A DNA stretch of 64,000 nucleotides from CAWBVG01 sp963792175 (lineage in GTDB: Bacteria > Acidobacteriota > Vicinamibacteria > Vicinamibacterales > CAVVIG01), in NCBI GenBank assembly GCA_963792175.1, contig CAWBVG010000028.1, forward strand, positions 1 to 64,000. The letters run 5' to 3'. Every line of letters starts with the position of its first letter. Position 1 is the stretch's first letter. The notes under the pieces are model-generated. The model was not told where the DNA came from. It ran no database searches and was given only the letters and a program-made list of their open reading frames with translations. The translations under genes were made by a program, and so were the position numbers. Of this stretch, positions 52,190 to 60,036 are shown piece by piece.

Positions 52190-53796
52190 CGGGGCGGTGC
52201 CTGCTCGTCGTCCTCGTAATACAAACCGAACGCGAGGATCGTCGAGCCGGCCGCGACGGCGATGTACTGCTGGCCGTCGACGGTGTAGGTCATCGGCCCG
52301 GCCTTCCAGCGCTGACTCGTGTTGAACTGCCAGAGCGGCTTGCCATTCTTCGCATCGGCGGCGATGAACGCGCCCGTGCCGTCGCCATAGAACAGCAGAC
52401 CGCCGGCCGTCGCCATCAGACCGCTTCCCAGAATCCCGCTGCCGACTGCCGGCACTTCCCACGCGGCCTTCCCCGTCTGGATGTCGATCGCCTTGAGAGA
52501 CTTGGTGGTTGCCGGATCGCCGGGGGCGCGGCGCGTGGTGCCGCCGTAGAACGACTTGCCCGCCTCCCACCATTTGTCGTTTTTCGTGTAGACCGAACAC
52601 GACTCGTCGGCGAACAGATAGAACAGCTGCGTCGCCGGGTTGAAGGCGGTGGACGTCCAGTTCGCGGCGCCGGCGACGGCGGGACAGACGCGCTGGCCCT
52701 CCACGCTCGGCTCGTTGCCGGGCAACAACTTCGGCCGGCCGTCGGCGCCGATGCCGCTGGCCCACGTCAGGTTCTTGACGAACGGCTCGGCCACCAGCAC
52801 CTTGCCTGTCAACCTGTCCAGCACGTAGAAGAACCCGTTGCGATTCCCTTGCAGCAACAGCTTTCGCGGCTGACCACGAAACTGGGCATCGACGAGCACG
52901 GGCGTCTCGTTCGCGTCCCAGTCGTGCAGATCGTGCGGCGTGAACTGGTAATGCCAGCGCAGCTTCCCGGTGTCCGGGTCGAGCGCGACGACGGAGGCGC
53001 TGTACAGGTTGTCGCCTTTGCGCTCGTCGCCGTTGTAGTCGGGACACGGATTGCCGGTCGGCCAGTAGAGCAGACGTGCATCCGGATCGTAGGTGCCGGT
53101 CAGCCAGGTCGCTGCGCAGCCGTGTTCGATCGCCCGCCCGATCCACGTTTCCGATCCCGGCTCGCCGCGTGCGGGAACCGTCCAGAACCGCCAGGCGCGC
53201 TCGCCCGTCGACGCGCGGTAGGCGTCGATGAATCCGCGGATCCCTTCATCGCCGCCCGAGACGCCGGCGATCACCAGATCGTTGACCACCAGCGGCGCAC
53301 CGGTCGCACCGTAGTTCTGCCGGGAGTCGGCCATCTCGACATCCCAGAGCAGCTTGCCGCCGGCGCGATCGAGGGCGACCACGTGCGCGTTGTCGGTGAC
53401 CATGAACACACGGTCGCCGAGGATCGCCACCCCGCGGTTGATGCCGCTGGCGGCGTCGCCGGCCAGACCCGGCGTGCGGGGACGGCTGAAGTGCCAGATC
53501 TCGCGTCCGGTGCGCGCATCGAGCGCGATCGCCTCATTCACCGACGTCACGTACATCACGCCGTCGACGACGACCGGCGTGCCCTCGAGCGCGCGCGGCG
53601 CGTCCTGCAGCGTGAACATCCACTTGGGCGCGAGCTTCTGGACGTTGCCGATGTTGATCTGATCGAGCGGGCTGAAGCGATTACCGCTCAGGCTGCCGTC
53701 GTAGGTCGGCCACGCGCCCGGTTTCGGGCGCGCGATATCTTCGAAGCGAATCCCCGGAGACTGGGCGTGCGAGGCCGGCGACTGCGAGAAGGTCAA
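52190..53796 (-). CDS. PQQ-dependent alcohol dehydrogenase-type protein (3' end uncertain)
   Basis: About 535 residues of recognisable sequence. GAWPTYDGSLSGNRFSPLDQ, INIGNVQKLAPKWMFTLQDA, EAIALDARTGREIWHFSRPR, GNPCPDYNGDERKGDNLYSA, FTPHDLHDWDANETPVLVDA and AAWEVPAVGSGILGSGLMAT give the eight-bladed quinoprotein. No heme motif is seen. The recognisable part ends VAAGSTILAFGLYYED near 52210; the frame then runs antisense through the kinase gene, so the real stop was probably lost to an indel. The start is a TTG at 53796 beside a CGCAAAG repeat; the signal peptide FAAFALTFSQSPASHAQ seems to begin upstream of it. Confidence 0.75.
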
Positions 53797-53834
53797 CGCA
53801 AAGGCCGCAAAGATCGATCGCGGTCTTTGCGCTT
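53795..53834. repeat. CGCAAAG/CTTTGCG inverted repeat around GATCGATC
   Basis: AACGCAAAGGCCGCAAAG, then ATCGATCGCG, then GTCTTTGCGCTTG. It has the same type of unit as 33994-34082 and again lies across the 5' end of a PQQ dehydrogenase gene. Confidence 0.6.
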
Positions 53835-53898
53835 GCCAGCCGGCGCTCGCGCGTCGGTGCGAGCGAAGGCTGGGTCGTCGTGGACAGCGGCGCGGCTG

Positions 53899-55209
53899 TC
53901 ACCGTGGCTGCCGGACCGGCGCCGGCGTGATGGCGTCCCACCGCGCATCGCCGGTCTGCCGGTAACCCTTCGGCAGCGTGGTCCAGTCCGGGCGCGTCAT
54001 CCCGTTCAGGTCGTAGACGACCTTGCCATCCCGAAGCGTCAGCTCGCAGGTCAGCTTCTGCGTGCCGTTCATGCGCGCGCCGTACATGTCCACGAAACCG
54101 AAGGTGCCCTTTTCGAGCCGGAGGACCGTGATGTCGGCGGGCGAGCCGACCGACAGATTGCCCAGTTGCTCCTGCCGGATTTCGCGTGCCGGATTCCACG
54201 TCGAGCGCGCCACCACATCGTCGACCGACATGCCCATCGCCATGAACTTGTCCATGACATTGAGGATGTCTTTCATGCCCGAGTTCATGCTGCCGATGTG
54301 GAGGTCGGTCGAAATCGAATCGGGCAGGAAGCCTTCTTTCATCGCGGGAACGGCGATCCGCCACGCGAAGCTGCCGCCGCCGTGGCCGACGTCGAAGATC
54401 ACGCCGCGCTTGCGGCCTTCCCACATGCCCGGGTTCACCTTGCCCGAGTCGAGGAGCTCGTCGCGAAGACCGGAATAGGCGTGCGTGTAGATGTCGCCGG
54501 GACGCAGCTTCTTCGTGACGAGCTCGGCCATCGGCCGCTCGGGTCGATTGGCGCCGAAGTCGATCATCACCGGGACGTTGGCCTGGGTGGCGGCTTCGAC
54601 CGCGCGCTCGACCGGCGCCCACTCCGGTCCGGAGTAGTGTGCGCTCTTGATGCCGACGACAACGCCCTTGTGACGCAGCGCCATCTCCGCGGTCGGCTTC
54701 GCTTCCATGTCGGCCAGATTCTGCTCGAACTTGTCGCCGCGCATGCCGGCGCCGACGATGTTCAACATCGCCAGCACGCGGGTTCGCGAGCGATCGATGA
54801 TGCGATCCTTGAAGTCCGGGAAGCTCCTCCAGCCCGAGGAGCCGGCATCGACGATGGTCGTGACGCCCGATCGCAGCGTGAAGCCGTCGGGATAGAGGCT
54901 GTTGTCGCCGGCGTAGGATCCGCGCTCGCCGGTGCCGGCGTAGACGTGGACGTGAATGTCCACCAGTCCCGGCGTGACGTAGTAGCCGGTGGCGTCGACG
55001 ACCTTGAAGGCGTCGGTCGGCGCGATGTTGGCGGCGACCGCGGCGACCTTGCCGTTGGCGATCGCGACGTCGCGAACCGCGCTGATCTGGTTCCGCGCGT
55101 CGATGACGTGTCCGCCTTTCAGCAGGAGGTCGTACTTCTGCTGCGCGGAGAGACCAACGATCGAACCGACGATCAGAGACGTCGCAGCGGCATGAAGTTT
55201 CAGTCTCAT
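53899..55209 (-). CDS. Exported amidohydrolase/deacetylase (EF_0837-type)
   Basis: 436 residues, intact. Signal peptide KLHAAATSLIVGSIVGLSAQ; the barrel starts YDLLLKGGHVIDARNQISAV and has the metal motif TPGLVDIHVHVYAGTGE (HxH), GVTTIVDAGSSGW, GIKSAHYSGPEW (the Lys position that is often carboxylated), IYTHAYSGL and IFDVGHGGGSFAWR, SISTDLHIGSMN (barrel-end Asp). Cytosolic relatives are encoded beside SelA/DgaE-like PLP enzymes, as here. It probably removes an N-acyl group before the PLP enzyme acts (inference). Confidence 0.8.
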   Translation of the reverse strand: MRLKLHAAATSLIVGSIVGLSAQQKYDLLLKGGHVIDARNQISAVRDVAIANGKVAAVAANIAPTDAFKVVDATGYYVTPGLVDIHVHVYAGTGERGSYAGDNSLYPDGFTLRSGVTTIVDAGSSGWRSFPDFKDRIIDRSRTRVLAMLNIVGAGMRGDKFEQNLADMEAKPTAEMALRHKGVVVGIKSAHYSGPEWAPVERAVEAATQANVPVMIDFGANRPERPMAELVTKKLRPGDIYTHAYSGLRDELLDSGKVNPGMWEGRKRGVIFDVGHGGGSFAWRIAVPAMKEGFLPDSISTDLHIGSMNSGMKDILNVMDKFMAMGMSVDDVVARSTWNPAREIRQEQLGNLSVGSPADITVLRLEKGTFGFVDMYGARMNGTQKLTCELTLRDGKVVYDLNGMTRPDWTTLPKGYRQTGDARWDAITPAPVRQPR

Positions 55210-55227
55210 AGCTCAGCCCGTCTCATT

Positions 55228-55335
55228 GCGAAGCCACGAAGCCGTCGGGAATGGCATCCTTCGACGAGACTCATGGGCAGGCGCGCGGTCGGTGAGCCAC
55301 GATGCGCAATCCACGTCTTCGCTCGTTTTCGTGGC
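55228..55335. repeat. Degenerate CCACGAAG...CGTTTTCGTGG inverted repeat
   Basis: AAGCCACGAAG on the left and CTTCGCTCGTTTTCGTGGC on the right, with about 80 bp between; it resembles the octamer arrays at 7745 and 44531 but is weak. It lies between the amidohydrolase start and the PLP enzyme stop. Confidence 0.35.
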
Positions 55336-55340
55336 GATCA

Positions 55341-57008
55341 TTACCCTCGCCGATAGTCGTGCCGCTTCGCCGTCCATTTCGCCGTCAGGTACTCGCCCAT
55401 GTCGAGCGTCCCCGACATCGTCTCCGTCGCGACGGTGCCGTTGAACCTGAAGCTCAGGGCGTCGCCGTGCCGCTCGGTGACCGAGCTGTTCATCTGCACG
55501 CTGTTGCCGTCGATCGTGCCTGCGAGATCGCGCGACACGAAATCGCCCTGGTGCGTGCCTTCGAGCCGATTGCCCACCTGTTTCACGTGCAGCGTGTGGC
55601 TGGAGGTATTCGCCGCGTAGTCGATGCGCACATCCCATTGCCCGGTCAGATCCGCGGCCGGCGCCGCCGTTCGCGCGGGCGCGTCCTGCTTCGGCGGATT
55701 CGACAGGATGGCATGGAGCCGCTCGGCGACCACCTTTTCCTCTCCAGCCGCCATCATGTACGGCGTGATCGAGATGCTCGACTGGCCATCCCGGTCCCGG
55801 CCGCCCGGCGTCGCGATTCGCGGCTCACCCTCCAGCAGCAGTCTCGCAACCGCCGCTCCGGTAATGCCGCGCCGCTTCGGATCCCACTGAATCACCAGCG
55901 TTGGCGTCCGGTTGGACAGCTCGGTCGTTTCCGTCACCGACGTCGTCACGCCGTCGACGGTGGAGACTTGCTTCGCGATGGTATCGAGCCACGACAGCCA
56001 TCGGGCCGACTCGGCCTTGTGGTCGCGCTTCATCCACATCTCGACGGCCATCAGCATCGCGACGGCTTCTTCCTTGCCCACCTTCATCGAGCGCCCGAAG
56101 CCATGATGCGGCGCGCTGTGGACCCAGGCGGCCTGCACCAGGTCCTTCCGTCCGAGCAGCAGGCCGGCGGTCTGCGGCCCGCGGATGCACTTGCCGCCGC
56201 TGTAGGCCACGAGCGTCACGCCGTTCTGCAGGTGCACGTTCGGCACCGTCAACACCTCTGCCGCGGCGTCGACGAGCACCGGCACCCGGCGTTGATTGGC
56301 CATCCGCGCAATCGCTTGCGTGCTGAGCGGACCCTTGTCGGCCTGAGGGCCGGCGAAGATGTAGATCATCGCGGTCCGCGGGCCGAAGGCGGCCTCGAGC
56401 TCCTCGGCCGTGCTGACCTCGACGATGCGCACGCCGACGGCGCGAACGGCCGCGTCGTACACGTTGCGGGAATGCGTCGGGATGATCACTTCATCCTTCG
56501 CAAACCCGTCGAGATGGGGAAGCCGCACGTGCAGATCGGGGTTGCCGCCGGCGACGCACGCCGCGGTGGCATGGGTCAGCGCGGCAGAGCATCCCGAGGA
56601 CACCATGCCCCACTCCGCTTTCGTCAGCTCCGCCAGCCGGGCGCCGATCGCCGTCATCAGCTCGTCGATGTGGACGTGATGCTGCGCGGCGGCGTTCATC
56701 GCCTCGCGGACCTCCGGCAGCATGCGCGACCCGCTGATGATGGTAAAGGTGCCGCGCGCGTTGATCACCGGCCGCACGCCGATTGACTGATAGATGTCCT
56801 GGCCGACGCGAAGGCCTTCGGCTCGCGGGCCTGAAAGGCCGGCGCTACCGACCGCCGCCTGCGCCGCGGCTGACACGTCGTTCCCGCGGAACAGCGCCGG
56901 CAGCGTCAGCAGCGCCGAGCGTCGAAACAGCTCGCGGCGACTCAGCGGGTCGGGCGCTTCACTGAGATTTGAGCGACTGCAGCATATGGTGTCCCTCTGT
57001 TCTGGCAA
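55341..57008 (-). CDS. Tat-exported SelA/DgaE-like PLP enzyme with C-terminal beta domain
   Basis: 555 residues. Tat motif SRRELFRRSALLTLPALF at about residues 24-41. The fold-type I PLP core has GVRPVINARGTFTIISGSRM, WGMVSSGCSAALTHATAACV, VPVLVDAAAEVLTVPNVHLQ and YSGGKCIRGPQTAGLLLGRK, whose Lys should bind PLP. The family includes D-glucosaminate-6-phosphate ammonia-lyase and is related to, but distinct from, selenocysteine synthase SelA. From about residue 455 a separate beta domain appears (LTGQWDVRIDYAANTSSHTL...NRLEGTHQGDF). The start is a weak TTG; an ATG at 56985 with AGAGGG upstream would need one indel. Confidence 0.78.
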   Translation of the reverse strand: MPEQRDTICCSRSNLSEAPDPLSRRELFRRSALLTLPALFRGNDVSAAAQAAVGSAGLSGPRAEGLRVGQDIYQSIGVRPVINARGTFTIISGSRMLPEVREAMNAAAQHHVHIDELMTAIGARLAELTKAEWGMVSSGCSAALTHATAACVAGGNPDLHVRLPHLDGFAKDEVIIPTHSRNVYDAAVRAVGVRIVEVSTAEELEAAFGPRTAMIYIFAGPQADKGPLSTQAIARMANQRRVPVLVDAAAEVLTVPNVHLQNGVTLVAYSGGKCIRGPQTAGLLLGRKDLVQAAWVHSAPHHGFGRSMKVGKEEAVAMLMAVEMWMKRDHKAESARWLSWLDTIAKQVSTVDGVTTSVTETTELSNRTPTLVIQWDPKRRGITGAAVARLLLEGEPRIATPGGRDRDGQSSISITPYMMAAGEEKVVAERLHAILSNPPKQDAPARTAAPAADLTGQWDVRIDYAANTSSHTLHVKQVGNRLEGTHQGDFVSRDLAGTIDGNSVQMNSSVTERHGDALSFRFNGTVATETMSGTLDMGEYLTAKWTAKRHDYRRG

Positions 57009-57095
57009 TTGCGCAGGCGTAGATTAGCGCAGTTTCGATTTGAAATTCACCGTCCATTCGATTAGGTTGAAGCCGCTTTCACCACAGGAGGGAAT

Positions 57096-57866
57096 GTGCA
57101 TCATCGCATTCTGCTGCCGGCCGTTTGCTGCGTCGCCACGCTCGGAGCCGTCGTCTTGGCGCGCCACGAACGCGCCCAGACAACCGCGACCGCGCGCGCC
57201 GGCAGCGCCCCGACGCGCCAGGAGATCATCGTCGAGTTCACGAAGGCGAGCACCGGCAACGTCGCTGATGCGGTGGATGAAGCCACGGGACAGCGAGGGT
57301 TCATGTATCGCGACATGAAGCCGGTCTTCAAGACCAAGATTATGGGCCCTGCGACCACCGCCGTACTGCGTCGCGTCCTGAAAGGCGATCAGCGCGATTA
57401 CCCGAACCGTCAGCTCGAGATCCTGGACGAGTCGGCGTCGGGCAGCGTGCTGGTGTACGTCCTCGAGGACGGCCTGGAGACGGCGGGAATCGGCAACCTG
57501 ATGGCCACGACAGGAAAAGTGCGCGGTCTGGCTGGCGCCGTCATCGACGGTGGCGCCCGCGACGTCGAGGAGCTCGAGGAGATCGGCTTTCCGGTTTTCA
57601 GCCGCAGCCTCACACCTTCGACGTCCGTGGGCCGCTACGTGAGCGTGACCAAGAACGTGCCGGTCACCTGCGCCGGCGTGCTCGGTGCGACCCGGGGACT
57701 GGATCGTGGGCGATCGCACCGGAGTGGTCGTAGTGCCGGTGGACAAGATGTCCGATGTGTTGACGCTGCTCCGGCAGTACGACGAGAAGGAAACCAAGAT
57801 GGTGTCGATCATCAAAGAAGAAAAATCGATGCTGAAAGCGCTCGCCAGATACAACCGATACTGATC
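57096..57866 (+). CDS. Exported RraA-like (HMG aldolase fold) protein (one frameshift)
   Basis: About 256 residues. Signal peptide LLPAVCCVATLGAVVLARH. The RraA fold shows STGNVADAVDEATGQRGFMY, TTGKVRGLAGAVIDGGARDV (the DG..RD active-site motif of 4-hydroxy-4-methyl-2-oxoglutarate aldolases), then after an indel near 57690 GDWIVGDRTGVVVVPVDKMS. The C-terminus is a charged helix. It is divergent from the PLP enzyme gene with an 87-bp gap. An aldol cleavage or dehydration of a 2-keto acid made by the PLP enzyme is a reasonable guess. Confidence 0.75.
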
Positions 57867-57898
57867 GGCGCCTTGCATCGATCCACAGTGTGGGCCGC

Positions 57899-59528
57899 AT
57901 GCTGAACTGGCAACAGAATTACGACCCGTTCAATTTCTGGCCGCTGTCGACGTTCGTGTCGGCGCTGCCGGTCCTCACGCTGTTCTTCGTTCTGATCGTG
58001 ATGAAGAGTCGCGTCTGGGTGGCCGCATTGAGCGGGATGATGGTCGCGATCGCCTTGGCGGTGACGGTCTTCAACATGCCCGCGGCGATGGCGGCGGCGG
58101 CGTGCGTGCATGGATTCATCTTCGGCGTGCTCCGCATCGCGTGGATCGTCATCTCGTCGATCTTCCTGTACAACATCGCCGTGGAGACCGGTCAGTTCCA
58201 GGTCATGAAGGAGTCGATCGCGGCGCTTTCTGCCGATCGCCGACTGCAGCTCGTGCTGATGGCATTCTGCTTCGGCGCGTTTCTCGAAGGGACCGGCGGG
58301 GGCGGCGCGCCGGTTGCGATCGCCGGAGCGTTTCTGATCGGCTCTGGGCTTCGATCCGTTTCAGGCGGCCACGTTATGCCTGGTCGCGAACACGGCGCCG
58401 GTCGCCTGGGGCGGCGTCGGAAACCCGATCCGCACCCTGGCCGGCGTCACGGGATTAGCGGAAGGCACGTTGAGCGCGATGACCGGCCGGATCCTGCCGC
58501 CGATTTCGTTAATCCTTCCGCTCTGGCTCGTTCGCAGCATGGTGGGCTGGCGCGAAACATTCGAGGTCTGGCCCGCGCTGGCGGTCAGCGGCCTGTCTTT
58601 CGCCGCCATGCAGTTCTACTGGGCGAACTTCCAGGAGAACGGGCTGGTCGACATCGTCGCCGCTATTTTTTCGCTGCTGGTAATGGTCGTGTTTCTGAAA
58701 GTCTGGCAGCCGAGGACCATCCTGACGACGGAGAATTCGCAGGCAGCGCGCGGCGCCGCCCCGCAACATTCAACTGCCGCGGTGCTCAAGGGTTGGTCGC
58801 CGTTCATTCTCGCTTCTATCCTGATCTTCATCGTGGGGCTGCCGGCGCTGAGCAGACCGCTCACCTTCGCGTCGCTCCGGCAGCCGGTCCCGTACCTCCA
58901 CAACCTGGTGTATCGGATGGCACCCGTGGTTTCGGCGCCGTCGCCCGAAGCGGCGATCGCCGACTTGAACTTCGTCGCACTCCCGGGGACCGCGGTGTTC
59001 ACCGGTGCCGCGATCGCCGCGATGATTCTCGGCATGCGGTGGCGCCGCATGCTGCAGATTCTCGGACGAACGTTGATCGACCTGACCCCGTCGCTTCTCG
59101 CGATCAGTTTCATGGTGGGGTTGGCGTTCGTGACGCGCTACTCGGGCATGGACACGGTCCTCGGTCTCAGCCTCACGCGGACCGGATGGGCATTTCCATT
59201 CTTCGGGACGCTGCTCGGGTGGCTTGGTGTGGCGCTGACGGGTACCGATGCGGGATCGAACGCGCTGTTCGGCAATCTTCAGAAGGTGACCGCCGAACAG
59301 CTCGGCCTCAGTCCGATTCTGATGGCTTCGGCGAACTCGAGCGGCGGCGTGATGGGCAAGATGATCGACGCGCAATCGATCGTCGTCTCAGCGTCCGCGA
59401 CGCAGCAGGTCGGCAAGGAGGCCGCGATCTTCAAGGCGGTATTCCGTCACAGCATCGTGCTCGCGTCGATCGTCGGCCTCATTGTCATGTTGTACGTGTA
59501 CGTCATCCCGTGGATCATTCCCAAGTGA
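57899..59528 (+). CDS. L-lactate permease (LctP) family transporter (one frameshift)
   Basis: About 540 residues with 12 or more membrane segments. NYDPFNFWPLSTFVSALPVL opens the family, AFLEGTGGGGAPVAIAGAFL is its first signature, and GVALTGTDAGSNALFGNLQK with SPILMASANSSGGVMGKMID the second. A frame change near 58345-58470 covers the usual FNTPVAWGAVG-like region. LctP carriers move lactate, glycolate and similar 2-hydroxy acids with protons across the inner membrane. It follows the RraA-like gene by about 33 bp, so it probably imports the acid product of the periplasmic pathway. Confidence 0.88.
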
Positions 59529-59537
59529 CGCATCTCT

Positions 59538-60011
59538 TCAGATGAACGCGATCACGTCGATTTCGACGAGCGAGTTGCCGGGAATGCCGCCGGCCGCCGC
59601 GATGGTGGTGCGCACCGGCGGCTCGGCGCCGAAGCGGCCCTGGAACATCTCGTTCATGCCGGCGTAGTCCTTCAGGTCGTTCAGGTAGACGTTGCACTTC
59701 ACGACTTTCTCCATCGACGATCCGACGCTCTCGAGCTGCTGCTGAATTTGATCGAGCACCGCCTTGGTGTGCACCTTGATATCGCCTTCGGAGTGATACC
59801 CGACGCCGGCGATGAACAGCAGGTTGCCGTAGGACACGGTGCCGTTGAAGAGCGGCGGTTTCTCCGGCTTCCTGCCGTTTCGATAGTGGACTTTCTTGAC
59901 CGGCTTGTCGCCGGTCTGTGCGGCCGCCGTCGCGGGAATCGCGGCGGCCGTCACGGCCGCCGCCGCGGTCACGCCGCGACGGATGAAGGCGCGTCGATTC
60001 GATTTCTTCAT
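59538..60011 (-). CDS. Tat-exported RidA family enamine/imine deaminase
   Basis: 157 residues, AGGAG before the ATG. Leader KSNRRAFIRRGVTAAAAVTA is Tat-type. RidA signatures are GTVSYGNLLFIAGVGYHSEG, AVLDQIQQQLESVGSSMEKV and PPVRTTIAAAGGIPGNSLVE (the conserved Arg) ending EIDVIAFI. RidA hydrolyses reactive enamines such as 2-aminoacrylate that PLP beta-eliminating enzymes release. Most RidA proteins are cytosolic; this export signal puts it in the same compartment as the PLP enzyme nearby. Confidence 0.85.
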   Translation of the reverse strand: MKKSNRRAFIRRGVTAAAAVTAAAIPATAAAQTGDKPVKKVHYRNGRKPEKPPLFNGTVSYGNLLFIAGVGYHSEGDIKVHTKAVLDQIQQQLESVGSSMEKVVKCNVYLNDLKDYAGMNEMFQGRFGAEPPVRTTIAAAGGIPGNSLVEIDVIAFI

Positions 60012-60036
60012 ACAGGGCTCCTGTGATGAACGAAGG

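Noticed and set aside
52175..55356. Continuation of a 1,594-residue plus-strand frame beyond the kinase
   Set aside because: Past 52174 it is antisense to the PQQ and amidohydrolase genes and has no recognisable sequence; only the part before 52174 is kinase.
55341..57008. PLP enzyme as a true selenocysteine synthase (SelA) serving the candidate selenoprotein
   Set aside because: It has a Tat leader, a DgaE-like neighbourhood with an amidohydrolase, and an extra C-terminal domain. SelA is cytosolic and acts on tRNA. The nearness to the selenoprotein candidate is coincidental.
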